Positions 1-7,670 of a stretch of 64,000 nucleotides of DNA are shown in pieces. A model generated the notes under the pieces. That model was not told where the DNA came from. It did not search any database and saw only the letters and a program-made list of their open reading frames with translations. Origin of the DNA: Idiomarina ramblicola (lineage in GTDB: Bacteria; Pseudomonadota; Gammaproteobacteria; Enterobacterales; Alteromonadaceae); NCBI RefSeq assembly GCF_003987255.1, contig NZ_PIQC01000010.1, positions 62,001 through 126,000 of the forward strand, given 5' to 3'. Both the position numbers and the translations under genes were made by a program. Position 1 is the first letter of the stretch. Each line of letters starts with the position of its first letter.

Positions 1-215
1 CCGTCGTTCAGTTAACTCTCGACGGTGTTGGGTTCGGGTTGCTTCCTGAACCAGAGGTGAAACATTACATTGAAAGTGGTCGCTTACTTCGTTTATTGCC
101 AGACTGGGAAGGCAGTCCGTACAGTGTCCATGCGGTATTACCCATTAAAGATAATGTACCGGCGAAAACTGAACGGACTATTGAAGTGTTAAGCCATTTC
201 TTTCATCGACTGTAA
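1..215 (+). CDS. LysR-type transcriptional regulator, C-terminal fragment (cut by window start)
   Basis: Open frame from base 3 to a TAA at 213-215, giving about 70 residues. The pattern (a VGFGLLPE stretch, a basic-acidic segment, then ILPIKDN and a terminal LSHFFHRL-like helix) matches the end of a LysR substrate-binding domain, where a glycine-rich GxGxxxLPE loop and a final helix are standard. The DNA-binding half lies outside the window, so neither the target nor the inducer can be read. It converges on the NAD(P)-binding gene and their 3' ends overlap by 27 bases. LysR genes often control a neighbour, but a tail-to-tail arrangement gives no direct support for that here. Confidence 0.75.
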   Translation, partial: VVQLTLDGVGFGLLPEPEVKHYIESGRLLRLLPDWEGSPYSVHAVLPIKDNVPAKTERTIEVLSHFFHRL

Positions 216-845
216 AGAATGTTCTACTTCACTCTCGCCTGCCATTAAATCAAAAGCTCTCATCTCAGTGCCGCTTTCATCCAGGCAGCGGCGTAGAACA
301 CTGGCAACATCCTCGCGCGGAATAGAACCCGGCGCCAGCGATTCACCCACCACCACTTTACCAGTTGCTTCTTCGTCGGTTAATGCACCCGGGCGGACAA
401 TGGTCCAGTTGAGACCTGTGCGCATCAACTCGCGATCAGCATAGTGTTTGGCTGCATAATAGGGGAGTAAGGCATCAGCCCAGTTATCCCGGTTATTCGA
501 CTGCCAGGCACTGACCATGACAAAGCGCTTAACTCCGGCCGCTTCTGCGGCTTCCATGGTTTTTACCGCGCCGTCTAAGTCAACCAACAAGGTTTTGTCG
601 TCACCAGAATTTCCGCCAGAACCCGCGGTAAAGACCACGGCATCAAAACCATTAAGCAATTCCTGCCACTGCGACACTGGCCCTTCTAAATCACCTAACT
701 TGGCAGTAACACCTTGCTCCTGTAATGCTTTTTGCTGCGCTTCTTTACGCACCACCGCTATTACTTCGTGTGTTTTTGCCTGCTGCATTTGTTCAACCAA
801 ATGCTGACCAATTTTTCCATTCGCACCAATTACAGCTACTTTCAT
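189..845 (-). CDS. NAD(P)-binding SDR-type protein (NmrA/YwnB-like)
   Basis: A protein of 218 residues opening with VIGANGKIG, the GxxGxxG dinucleotide-binding loop of an atypical short-chain dehydrogenase. It continues with a Rossmann layout (GDLEG, DAVVFTAGSGG, VKRFVMVSAWQSNN, LNWTIVRPGALTDE). The last motif is typical of the NAD(P)-binding family that includes YwnB, YhfK and NmrA-like sensors, which is usually annotated as NAD(P)H-binding or sugar-epimerase-like and often lacks a known substrate. Two adjacent ATGs are possible. The second is chosen because GGAGGT lies five bases before it and only two before the first. Cytosolic; no signal peptide. Function beyond nucleotide binding is not clear. 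Confidence 0.85.
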   Translation of the reverse strand: MKVAVIGANGKIGQHLVEQMQQAKTHEVIAVVRKEAQQKALQEQGVTAKLGDLEGPVSQWQELLNGFDAVVFTAGSGGNSGDDKTLLVDLDGAVKTMEAAEAAGVKRFVMVSAWQSNNRDNWADALLPYYAAKHYADRELMRTGLNWTIVRPGALTDEEATGKVVVGESLAPGSIPREDVASVLRRCLDESGTEMRAFDLMAGESEVEHSLQSMKEMA

Positions 846-948
846 CATCCACCTCCATGAGTTTTACTCTGCCTGATTCTACGTAATTCTGCCTGAATTT
901 AGATCGCTACTTTACTCACATTTACACGCATCAAAAGGCCTGGAGGCA

Positions 949-975
949 ATATGACAGGCAACTGTCATATGACAG
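949..975. promoter_or_regulatory. Overlapping palindromes, probable operator
   Basis: ATATGACAG (949-957), a four-base spacer, then CTGTCATAT (962-970) form a perfect 9-bp inverted repeat. The second arm is reused in a perfect 14-bp palindrome, CTGTCATATGACAG (962-975). The 9-mer ATATGACAG therefore occurs three times in two orientations within 27 bp. The site sits in the divergent spacer between the NAD(P)-binding gene and the membrane-protein/XRE pair, so it could serve either side. Which protein binds is inference; the downstream XRE regulator is the obvious candidate. Confidence 0.55.
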
Positions 976-1071
976 ACTCAAAACTGACGTCACGGTATTT
1001 TTCTGACACTGATAGCTTTATTCAGCACACGAACGGTGTAATCTTTACAATAAATGAAAAGGACAAAACTT

Positions 1072-1467
1072 ATGAAACAATCACTGGCTGAACAACTGTA
1101 TTTATCGTATCACTTCGAGTTTGAGCATAATGGCCACACGGTTACCGCAAAGGCTTCCAGCCTTACAGGTAAAGAAGAGATTCTGGTCGATGCCGTGTCA
1201 GTATCAAAGAAGCGCAATCTGGGTTTATCCAGCCGCCATGAGTTTGTCGTGGATGGCACTCAATACGAACTGCACTTTAATGTGACTGGTTTTCTCTTCT
1301 GTCGAGTGGAATGCAGCTTAATGGCCGATGGCAACGTCATAGAGACCAAAACGCGTTCAGCGTTCGATAATAAAAAGGTCTTTATACGTAACCTGGTTCT
1401 CTTTTTTCTGGTTGGCATGGCTTTTGGTTATGTCGCTGCGACCATAGCGCTAAAGGTTTTGGGGTAA
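1072..1467 (+). CDS. Small membrane protein paired with XRE regulator
   Basis: Not a family I recognise. A protein of 131 residues from ATG 1072, chosen because AAAAGGA lies eight bases upstream; an in-frame ATG at 1054 precedes that ribosome site and is less likely. The first 100 or so residues are soluble and look beta-rich, with repeated short charged/hydrophobic strands and HEFVVDGTQYEL-like segments. One hydrophobic segment near the C terminus (about residues 105-128, NLVLFFLVGMAFGYVAATIA) should anchor it with most of the protein on one side of the inner membrane. It lies three bases before the XRE gene, so the two are almost certainly co-transcribed and probably act together, possibly as sensor and regulator. 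Confidence 0.7.
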   Translation: MKQSLAEQLYLSYHFEFEHNGHTVTAKASSLTGKEEILVDAVSVSKKRNLGLSSRHEFVVDGTQYELHFNVTGFLFCRVECSLMADGNVIETKTRSAFDNKKVFIRNLVLFFLVGMAFGYVAATIALKVLG

Positions 1468-1470
1468 GCT

Positions 1471-1803
1471 ATGCAAATCGATGCAGCTAAAGTCATAGAC
1501 TTACGAAACAGACGAGGCTGGACTCAACAGCACCTGGCTGACGCCTGCGCTGTCAGTTTACGCACAGTACAGCGCGTAGAGAAAGAAGGTATCGCGTCTC
1601 AGGAAACCGTTGCGGCCTTATGTAGCGTGTATGAAATTGAACGGCAAGTTATCGAGTTGGACACTGTTTCCAGGGCAAACAATAATAATGCCGTAAACCC
1701 CCAACGTCCGCCAAGTTGGTTAGATGCGCTCCCCATGTTAGTCACTCTATTGCTGGGAATGGCTATTGGCATAGGCTTAACACTTTGGTTAACCAGCCGC
1801 TAA
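1471..1803 (+). CDS. XRE-family helix-turn-helix regulator with C-terminal membrane anchor
   Basis: A protein of 110 residues. Residues 8-60 form a Cro/C1-type helix-turn-helix (LRNRRGWTQQHLADACAVS, then RTVQRVEKEG), followed by a short linker. A hydrophobic stretch at about 85-107 (LPMLVTLLLGMAIGIGLTLW) is predicted to span the membrane. Known XRE proteins bind operators as dimers; a membrane-tethered form would read DNA from the inner membrane. The gene starts three bases after its membrane-protein partner. The palindromes at 949-975 are a plausible autoregulatory site. A rho-independent terminator follows 20 bases downstream. Confidence is high for the HTH and moderate for the anchor. Confidence 0.85.
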   Translation: MQIDAAKVIDLRNRRGWTQQHLADACAVSLRTVQRVEKEGIASQETVAALCSVYEIERQVIELDTVSRANNNNAVNPQRPPSWLDALPMLVTLLLGMAIGIGLTLWLTSR

Positions 1804-1819
1804 TGAAAAACAGGCACAA

Positions 1820-1847
1820 AAAAAGGCAACCCGAGGGTTGCCCTTTT
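1820..1847. terminator. Bidirectional rho-independent terminator
   Basis: GGCAACCC (1825-1832), a two-base loop and GGGTTGCC (1835-1842) form a perfect stem, flanked by an A run on the left and TTTT on the right. It lies between two convergent genes, the XRE regulator and the cold-shock gene, and can stop both. Confidence 0.85.
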
Positions 1848-1865
1848 AGACTTCGAGGCGCGTTA

Positions 1866-2075
1866 TTACAGCGCTACGATGTTTTCAGCCTGAGGACCTT
1901 TAGGGCCTTGAGTTACTGCGAACTCAACGCGCTGGCCTTCAGTTAAGGTTTTGAAACCGTCGCTAGAAATAGCGCTGAAATGTGCGAAAACGTCTGCGCC
2001 GTTTTCACGTTCGATGAAACCGAAGCCTTTTGCTTCGTTAAACCATTTTACTGAACCAGTAATTTTATCAGACAT
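1866..2075 (-). CDS. cspA: Cold-shock protein, CspA family
   Basis: A 69-residue single cold-shock domain, the usual family length. Both RNA-binding motifs are present: KGFGFI (RNP1, about residues 16-21) and VFAHF (RNP2, about 29-33). It opens with a [13 protein letters not shown] pattern and ends with [11 protein letters not shown], both standard for the family. These proteins bind single-stranded nucleic acid and melt RNA secondary structure, in many cases after cold shock. The 213-base spacer upstream contains a promoter-like site and room for a leader of about 150 nt, the usual arrangement for cold-inducible csp genes. The family is certain; which paralogue it is, and whether it is cold-inducible, cannot be read. 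Confidence 0.95.
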   Translation of the reverse strand: MSDKITGSVKWFNEAKGFGFIERENGADVFAHFSAISSDGFKTLTEGQRVEFAVTQGPKGPQAENIVAL

Positions 2076-2230
2076 AATATATCTTCCTGTAACTTTTAAG
2101 TAAGTGCCATATAGGCGATGATGCGGGTAAAAATAAGAACTTAGAACTACAGGACGATGGTATTAATAATAATAGGTCAACGAAGTGGAGTTTTTTAACT
2201 AACTGTCTTTCTATCTATCCGACGCAGTGG

Positions 2231-2258
2231 AGTCTACGCTTATTACACAGTGAGTCAA
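2231..2258 (-). promoter_or_regulatory. Putative promoter and start of long csp leader
   Basis: On the minus strand TTGACT (2258-2253) and TAGACT (2236-2231) sit 16 bases apart, matching the sigma-70 hexamers at five and four positions. Initiation near 2224 would give a leader of about 150 nt before the csp ATG. E. coli cspA has a 5' leader of about 160 nt that folds as a thermosensor. I see no clear match to the E. coli cold box, so leader function is inference from length. Confidence 0.45.
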
Positions 2259-2288
2259 ACGATTTATGCAGTTATTTTCATAATAAAT

Positions 2289-3677
2289 TTAACGAGTACT
2301 TTCATCTGCCCACACAACACAGTTGCGACCGGCCCGCTTAGCCTTATACAGCGCCTGATCGGCTCTTCTGTACAGACTGGAAACGTCGTCTTCCTCTTTG
2401 CTCTCTGATACGCCAATACTCACCGTCGGATTAATGACGTCGCCTGAATCAAGCGTAATAACGGTTTCTTCTACCGCCAGCCTGACTCTTTCCAGCACTT
2501 GCGCCGCGCTTTCATGGTCAGCATAAGCCAGTACCACCATAAACTCTTCACCGCCTACCCGAACAACACTGTCGCTGCTACGAACGGCTTCTGACATCGC
2601 TTTTGTACCCGCAATGAGTACTTTATCACCCACATCGTGTCCGTAAGTGTCATTAACCGCCTTAAAGTGGTCAAAATCGATGACCGCAACCACACAGCCA
2701 CGCTCGCCGTTTTGCCGCCGTAGATTTTGTTCGACTATCTGCATACCCGCCGAACGGTTTTTCAAGCCAGTTAGCGAATCGGTATAAGCAATAACGGCCA
2801 TATCATCTCGTTGACGAATTAAGTCCGAACGGACTTGCTGCTCAGCAACCACGGTTTCTACCGCAGTGCCCATCATTCGCACCATTTCGACTTCCAGATC
2901 ACTAAAAGCCTCAGCCCGTCGGTTTTTACGGGAAAAACCTAAAATGCCCCAGGTTTTATCGTTAATAATTAGCGGTGTACCAATGTAAGTCTCCAAACCA
3001 TAAGTCTGGTAACTGGAATGATCTTTGAATCGAAGGTCTTCTGAAGCGCCATTCGTATGAATTAAATTGTTTTCTTTAAGAACCACAGAACAATAAGTTG
3101 TGGCCAAAGGCAATTGCGCGCCAGCAGGAAAGTCCATTTTTGCTGCTTGTGCCCATTCAATGGTGTAAGTATCGTCTTTAATTGAGCTAGCGGTACCAAT
3201 ATCAACCCCTAAATAATCCACACCGATTCGCAGCAGTTCATCAATAGAGGCCGGGTCGATTCTACGCCCGCGCTTATGAATCACTTCGTGAATGGTGCGC
3301 ATAAGATCAACCGACGCATAGTAGTCGCTGACATCTTCAATCAGGGCGTAAAGGCCTATAACCCTCTTTTGATCATCAAGCTCAGGCAAATAGCGAATAT
3401 CCAAAAAACACTTACGCTCATTCCGCAAAGTAATGGCTTCCGAAAACTCGAATTTCTCACCACTAGCAAACACACGGTCATGGCTTTCCTTTACCCTTCG
3501 GTAAGATTCATCGCTAAGCACATCATTTACCGATCTACCCAGCATGTCATCCGGCGTTAAACCAAAGAACGACGCATAGGCCGTATTCACGAAACGGAAA
3601 CACCTATCGCGGTCGACATAAGCCACCATGGTTGGCAGCTGTTCAATAATTTTGTGAGTAATGCGGTTTGTTGACAT
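2289..3677 (-). CDS. PAS-GAF-GGDEF diguanylate cyclase
   Basis: A 462-residue cytosolic protein. An N-terminal PAS domain (about residues 8-120; VAYVDRDRCFRFVN, then FGLTPDDMLGRS) is followed by a GAF domain (about 145-285; ATTYCSVVLKENN, YIGTPLIINDKTWGILGFS) and a GGDEF domain (about 295-455). The active-site motif is GGEEF at 375-379, an active variant. An RxxD product-inhibition site (R366-D369) lies exactly five residues before it. It should make cyclic di-GMP from two GTP under control of a ligand or redox signal sensed by PAS or GAF. No transmembrane segment is visible. It is transcribed alone; the regulated behaviour (probably biofilm or motility) cannot be read from context. Confidence 0.93.
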   Translation of the reverse strand: MSTNRITHKIIEQLPTMVAYVDRDRCFRFVNTAYASFFGLTPDDMLGRSVNDVLSDESYRRVKESHDRVFASGEKFEFSEAITLRNERKCFLDIRYLPELDDQKRVIGLYALIEDVSDYYASVDLMRTIHEVIHKRGRRIDPASIDELLRIGVDYLGVDIGTASSIKDDTYTIEWAQAAKMDFPAGAQLPLATTYCSVVLKENNLIHTNGASEDLRFKDHSSYQTYGLETYIGTPLIINDKTWGILGFSRKNRRAEAFSDLEVEMVRMMGTAVETVVAEQQVRSDLIRQRDDMAVIAYTDSLTGLKNRSAGMQIVEQNLRRQNGERGCVVAVIDFDHFKAVNDTYGHDVGDKVLIAGTKAMSEAVRSSDSVVRVGGEEFMVVLAYADHESAAQVLERVRLAVEETVITLDSGDVINPTVSIGVSESKEEDDVSSLYRRADQALYKAKRAGRNCVVWADESTR

Positions 3678-3759
3678 AGCGCCTCATCGCTTTAGAGCTC
3701 AATAGGGCGAACAGCTATAACGAGTGCTGCTAGCTAACAGTGTAGCAAGAACTCGTCGA

Positions 3760-4299
3760 TTAATCTGTCAATATTGCCTTAAAGAACCCGACGCCCTTAC
3801 GACGGGCAAATTCGATATTCCGTTCCGGAATCGATTCCGGATCATCGTAGTTTTTCAAAGCCTCTTCAATACTGGCTTCGCGCAACAAATGTAGGGTTGG
3901 ATAAGGAGATCGGTTGGTATAATTTGCCGGGTCATCTTGTGGTTCTCCGTCAAAACAATAATCGGGATGAAAATGCGCTAACTGATAGACGCCCTCATAA
4001 CCCTCTTCAATGAGTAAGGCGTCGGCAATATCAACTAGGTTCAAGAAGTCATAAAAGCCTTCAAACCCGGAAGGAAGAATAAGCAGTGTGGTTTCAGTTT
4101 CAGACGCTGTATCCAAATGGTTAACTTCATCCACAAGCTGTTGCAGCACGGCCTGAGGTTTGCGTTGCTGAGCCACAACATATCGAATACTTTTACGCTC
4201 AACTTCGCGGCGCGCAAAAGGGCAGATGTTGTACTTTACAATCAACTGTTGCACCCAATGACGGGTTTGCTCAATAATCTTAGCTGTATCAGTTGTCAT
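3760..4299 (-). CDS. DUF1415 family protein
   Basis: About 179 residues from the ATG at 4299; a GTG at 4329 could add ten residues. The pattern RHWVQQLIVKYNICPFA, then ILPSGFEGFYDFLNLVD, QLAHFHPDYCFDGEPQDDPANYTNRSPYP and LHLLREASIEEAL is that of DUF1415, a family of soluble proteins in Proteobacteria with no established activity. The conserved NICPFA and HPDYCF cysteines and the DDP-xNYTNRSP stretch suggest an enzyme or metal-binding site, but that is inference. Divergent from the methyltransferase-like gene with only 36 bases between starts, so the promoters must overlap the coding starts. Family call is confident, function unknown. Confidence 0.88.
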   Translation of the reverse strand: MTTDTAKIIEQTRHWVQQLIVKYNICPFARREVERKSIRYVVAQQRKPQAVLQQLVDEVNHLDTASETETTLLILPSGFEGFYDFLNLVDIADALLIEEGYEGVYQLAHFHPDYCFDGEPQDDPANYTNRSPYPTLHLLREASIEEALKNYDDPESIPERNIEFARRKGVGFFKAILTD

Positions 4300-4335
4300 T
4301 TTTCGTATCTTTGCCGAAAAGGAAGCCACTTTGCC

Positions 4336-4797
4336 ATGAAATCACTTGAACTCAAAGTACCGCCCGTGCTGGTTGTTGCCGTTGTTGCCGGGCTTATGTG
4401 GCTAACGGCCCATTATACTGAAGCCTTTAATCAATTTTATGTCGGTCAGCGCGCGGCTGCCATTTTTCTGCTGGCATTAGGTGTGCTGCTTCCTTTACTG
4501 GGTGTTGTGGGGTTCCGCCGCGCGCAAACCACCGTGGACCCACGAGCCCCTGCCAAAAGCACCAAGCTGGTCACCTCCGGTATTTACCAGCGAACACGTA
4601 ACCCAATGTATTTAGGCTTTTTCTTTTTGTTGATGGCCTGGGGTGTTTTTCTGGGGAGTGTATTTTCGTTGTGGGGCTTAGCGCTTTATGTGGCGTATAT
4701 GAACCGCTTTCAGATTATTCCTGAAGAACGCATTCTGACAGAAACCTTTGGTGAAGCTTATAAAGACTACTGTCAGAAAATCGGTCGCTGGTGGTAG
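4336..4797 (+). CDS. Isoprenylcysteine carboxyl methyltransferase-like membrane protein
   Basis: A 153-residue integral membrane protein with about four hydrophobic segments. The C-terminal half holds the signature of the ICMT/phospholipid methyltransferase fold: LVTSGIYQRTRNPMYLG, then an E-E-R-x-L pair (IIPEERILTETFGEAYKDYC). In this fold the RNPMY and EER residues bind S-adenosylmethionine and substrate. Bacterial members act on unknown small or lipid substrates, since bacteria lack prenylated CaaX proteins. The start at 4336 is chosen because AAGGAAG lies ten bases upstream; reading the frame further up would run into the divergent DUF1415 gene. Confidence 0.85.
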   Translation: MKSLELKVPPVLVVAVVAGLMWLTAHYTEAFNQFYVGQRAAAIFLLALGVLLPLLGVVGFRRAQTTVDPRAPAKSTKLVTSGIYQRTRNPMYLGFFFLLMAWGVFLGSVFSLWGLALYVAYMNRFQIIPEERILTETFGEAYKDYCQKIGRWW

Positions 4798-4804
4798 CCC
4801 TGAT

Positions 4805-5482
4805 TCAGAACAGCTGCCGGCGCTTTAAACTGCGACTTAATAAAATGAGGCCCGATAAGCTGAACCAGAGCGCGGCCGTTGCCGCAACAATGTTTAAAAG
4901 ACTATTAAAGTCTCGTTCACCACTGTAATCCATAAAGTGTAAACGGAACATCCAGTCACTGAGCCACCAGCGGCTGTTGCGGTGATCCACCACTTCGCCG
5001 GAAGCTGCATCAATATAGGCACGCGTAGCAATGTCGTCACTAAAAGTGACTTTAAAACCGGCCTTATGCCAGCCGACTATTTCGTCACTGCCGGTTACCG
5101 CCCGCACTTCCTCAACAACGCCGGGGCCGTTATAGCTTTGACGAGCCAATGCCGCCGCCATGGGTACCGATGTTTTCCAGTCCTCTCCGGTTAATGCGTT
5201 CACGTAATGCTTATTGGTGTCCGTTGTGGTTACCACGTACTGAGCGGTACCAGCTACTGAGCGTATTTCCAGGCTTTCAATGCTGTCAAAACGCTCTGTT
5301 AACGCATTTTCTGGATAAAAAACTGAACCGATAGCCTTTTTAGGAACCGGCTGGAAATAATCATGAGCGGCGAGACTCTGATGACCTACCCAGCTGAAAT
5401 ACAGACCACTCACTAACCATATCAGCACCTGGATACAAATGATTAAACTTAGCCAGCGATGCAGTTTACGCATAAACCTCAT
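4805..5482 (-). CDS. PepSY domain membrane protein (second of a pair)
   Basis: A 225-residue protein with a membrane helix at about 10-30 following an RKLHRWLSLI motif, a periplasmic region carrying PepSY-like segments (YVVTTTDTNKHYVNALTGEDW; FKVTFSDDIATRAYIDAASGEVVDHR), and a second helix near 197-216 before a basic tail. The HRWL and late LHFMDY histidines resemble haem or metal ligands in PepSY-TM proteins, which are often encoded beside TonB siderophore receptors and have been proposed as iron reductases. Its ATG overlaps the stop of the upstream PepSY gene by four bases, so translation is coupled. Substrate and redox role are inference. Confidence 0.8.
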   Translation of the reverse strand: MRFMRKLHRWLSLIICIQVLIWLVSGLYFSWVGHQSLAAHDYFQPVPKKAIGSVFYPENALTERFDSIESLEIRSVAGTAQYVVTTTDTNKHYVNALTGEDWKTSVPMAAALARQSYNGPGVVEEVRAVTGSDEIVGWHKAGFKVTFSDDIATRAYIDAASGEVVDHRNSRWWLSDWMFRLHFMDYSGERDFNSLLNIVAATAALWFSLSGLILLSRSLKRRQLF

Positions 5483-6195
5483 ACTGACCGCCTTCTTCTT
5501 TTGCGCGGGCGATAATGAAAATAAAGCAAAGCACCACCACTTATCATGAAGAGCATATTCGCTATGCTAAAAGCCTTTAACCACCAGGTTTGAATGTCGA
5601 CGCGGTCTTGATAATCCATGATGTGAAGCATCCAAAAGAAGTCGAACATTCGCCAAAAATCATGGCGTTTGGTTACCAGTTCGCCTGCTGCCGCAGAGAA
5701 GTAGAAAGTAGTGCTGGGCAAGTCATTAAAATCAACGCGCCAAACGGGCAATAAGGCAGAATTCAGTTCGCCCGGAGCTTTGTCTTCAATAAAGCTGACC
5801 TGCGCTTTTGTCTCTTCATTACCGGTGTAGTGTTGGCGGGCTATGTAACCAATATCCATTCGATCCAGATGAATGGGGTCGAGCGACTCTGCCCTCAATA
5901 ATTGCGTGCCCGATTCACTTTCAACGCGATAAACCGTCTGTAACGAACCGTCTATCCATTGGCGCATTAAACGTACAGAAGTGGCTTCTGGGTTTTGTTC
6001 TAACACCCAACTGACAGGCGAAATCAAGGTGTTTTCAGCAATAGGCTGATCCAGCTTTTTCACCAGATGATCGCCGTGAATAAAGCTCAGATCAAAATAC
6101 ACCATATAGGCACCACTAATACTCCACACCACCAGCTGTAAGCCGACAATAAGAGATAACCAGCGGTGCCAGACTCGCCATTTTCTTGGGTTCAT
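5479..6195 (-). CDS. PepSY domain membrane protein (first of a pair)
   Basis: A 238-residue relative of the next gene. Membrane helix at about 12-33 after a WHRWLSLIVG motif, a periplasmic PepSY region (IDGSLQTVYRVESESGTQLLRAESLDP; WRVDFNDLPSTTFYFSAAAGELVTKRHDFW), then FWMLHIMDY and a C-terminal helix at about 207-227 with an arginine-rich cytosolic end. The shared order HRWL, PepSY, LHxMDY, helix shows that the pair arose by duplication or forms a heterodimer. It lies 64 bases after the uracil-DNA glycosylase gene on the same strand and may belong to the fpr operon. The proposed role is electron transfer in iron uptake, inferred from neighbourhood. Confidence 0.8.
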   Translation of the reverse strand: MNPRKWRVWHRWLSLIVGLQLVVWSISGAYMVYFDLSFIHGDHLVKKLDQPIAENTLISPVSWVLEQNPEATSVRLMRQWIDGSLQTVYRVESESGTQLLRAESLDPIHLDRMDIGYIARQHYTGNEETKAQVSFIEDKAPGELNSALLPVWRVDFNDLPSTTFYFSAAAGELVTKRHDFWRMFDFFWMLHIMDYQDRVDIQTWWLKAFSIANMLFMISGGALLYFHYRPRKRRRRSV

Positions 6196-6259
6196 TGGGT
6201 TATCCGTACCCGCCTTTTTTATTATTAGCCGTTAAAATTATCGGGTCGCCCCATAAAAG

Positions 6260-6850
6260 TCAAAGCAGTTCGCTAACTCTTTGCTTTAGTTCAGGAATGA
6301 CGTCATCCTCAAACCAGGGGTTTCGACGTAACCATAAATTATTTCGGGGGCTTGGATGGGGCATAGGCAATAAGCTTGGCCAATAATGTCGCCAGTCTTT
6401 CACTCGCTCTGTCAAACTGCGTTTAGGTTCGTTCAGATGCCACTGTTGGGCATACTGACCAATAGCCAGAGTCAGTTCCAGGTTGGGTAGTTGCTCTAAT
6501 AATTTGTCACGCCAGGCAGGTGCGCATTCTGGACGCGGAGGCAAGTCGCCGGACTTACCGGTTCCCGGGTAACAAAGTCCCATAGGAATAATAGCCAGAG
6601 CTTCTGCATCATAAAAAGTGTCTTTATCAATGCCCATCCATTCTCGCAGCCTGTCGCCGCTGGGGTCATCAAAAGGCTTACCGGAGGCGTGTACACGTTT
6701 CCCGGGCGCCTGACCAGCGACCAAAATACGGGCTTTAGGGTTCAACTGAACAACCGGTCGGGCACCTAACGGAAGCTGAGGCTCACATAGGGTACAATCC
6801 CTGACATCACGCAGCAGTTGTTGCCAGTGCGGCGGTTCTTCCCATTTCAT
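6260..6850 (-). CDS. Uracil-DNA glycosylase superfamily protein, four-cysteine type
   Basis: A 196-residue protein. GQAPGKRVHASGKPFDD (about residues 46-62) and HPSPRN (165-170) are the two active-site loops of the UDG superfamily. Cysteines at 19, 22, 93 and 109 have the CxxC-x70-C-x15-C spacing that binds a 4Fe-4S cluster in family 4 and 5 glycosylases. These enzymes remove uracil from DNA, the first step of base excision repair. The first loop has Gln-Ala-Pro-Gly in place of the GEAPG of classical family 4, so exact subfamily and substrate are uncertain. The start lies 44 bases inside the upstream patatin gene, an unusually long overlap for this window. Confidence 0.82.
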   Translation of the reverse strand: MKWEEPPHWQQLLRDVRDCTLCEPQLPLGARPVVQLNPKARILVAGQAPGKRVHASGKPFDDPSGDRLREWMGIDKDTFYDAEALAIIPMGLCYPGTGKSGDLPPRPECAPAWRDKLLEQLPNLELTLAIGQYAQQWHLNEPKRSLTERVKDWRHYWPSLLPMPHPSPRNNLWLRRNPWFEDDVIPELKQRVSELL

Positions 6851-7646
6851 AGCCCTGCTCCAATAACTTTTTATCCTGAGTAAAACGTCCTACCGGAAAA
6901 TCGGCCGGCGGCGCCAATACGGTAACAGTGCAGTCCTCCGGTGGACTATCAATAAAGTTAATGGCGTCATTATAAACAACCGAACGCCTGGCAACCGCAT
7001 CAAATAAAGCCGGGTGATGCTTAAAGAAGCGTTTCATGAAGGTCGGTAAGGGTCGTATCTTTTTACGGAACCCGCGAGGCCGGGACAAAATGACCGTGAT
7101 ATCCCGGGCGCCCATTTCATAGGCTTTAATCACCGGAATGGAATCGCCCAGCCCACCGTCTGTCATGGGGGCATCGCCAACGGTGGGGAAGTCCCGGTAC
7201 GCCAGTGGAATGGCACAGGATGCCGGAAATAACTCGTGTAAGTTTTCTGCTGTCACCCGGGTATAAACGGGAAACCCAGTATCCACATTGGTGGTAACCA
7301 CGTACAAAGGTCGATTTTGCTGCAGGTAGTACTGAGTATTCAGTGGTACTTGATCAAACGAGGCGTGCCAGAGCCAGCTGACATCACAAAAATGACCGCC
7401 CTTTAAAAACCGTCGCCAGTTAAGAAATTCGGGCTGACGTGCATGCTGCAAAAGAATCTTTCGGTTGCGCCCGTGGTCGCCGGCAAGAAAGCCAATCAGG
7501 TTAGTTGAACCTGCCGATACTCCTATCGCAAAATCAAAGTCTGTTTGGCCGGTTTCAAGAAAACCGTCCAGTACGCCCGCAGCGAAAATGCCACGCATAG
7601 CGCCACCTTCAACCACCAGAGCCTTTTTGCCTTGATCTTGCGTCAT
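6807..7646 (-). CDS. Patatin-like phospholipase
   Basis: A 279-residue cytosolic protein of the patatin family (YjjU/RssA type). It has the oxyanion-hole motif VVEGGAMRG (residues 11-19), the nucleophile elbow GVSAG with Ser44, and the catalytic Asp in MTDGG (Asp163). The Ser-Asp dyad hydrolyses ester bonds of phospholipids or other lipids. Length is normal for the family. It lies 24 bases downstream of fpr on the same strand and its 3' end overlaps the glycosylase gene by 44 bases, so the three are likely one transcript. No signal peptide or membrane segment is seen. Physiological substrate unknown. Confidence 0.9.
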   Translation of the reverse strand: MTQDQGKKALVVEGGAMRGIFAAGVLDGFLETGQTDFDFAIGVSAGSTNLIGFLAGDHGRNRKILLQHARQPEFLNWRRFLKGGHFCDVSWLWHASFDQVPLNTQYYLQQNRPLYVVTTNVDTGFPVYTRVTAENLHELFPASCAIPLAYRDFPTVGDAPMTDGGLGDSIPVIKAYEMGARDITVILSRPRGFRKKIRPLPTFMKRFFKHHPALFDAVARRSVVYNDAINFIDSPPEDCTVTVLAPPADFPVGRFTQDKKLLEQGYEMGRTAALATTAA

Positions 7647-7670
7647 ACACTCGCTTATTTCTCAATGCTT

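Noticed and set aside
4117-4335. 73-residue extension of the methyltransferase-like protein
   Set aside because: It is antisense to the DUF1415 gene, and ATG 4336 has its own ribosome site and family-like start.
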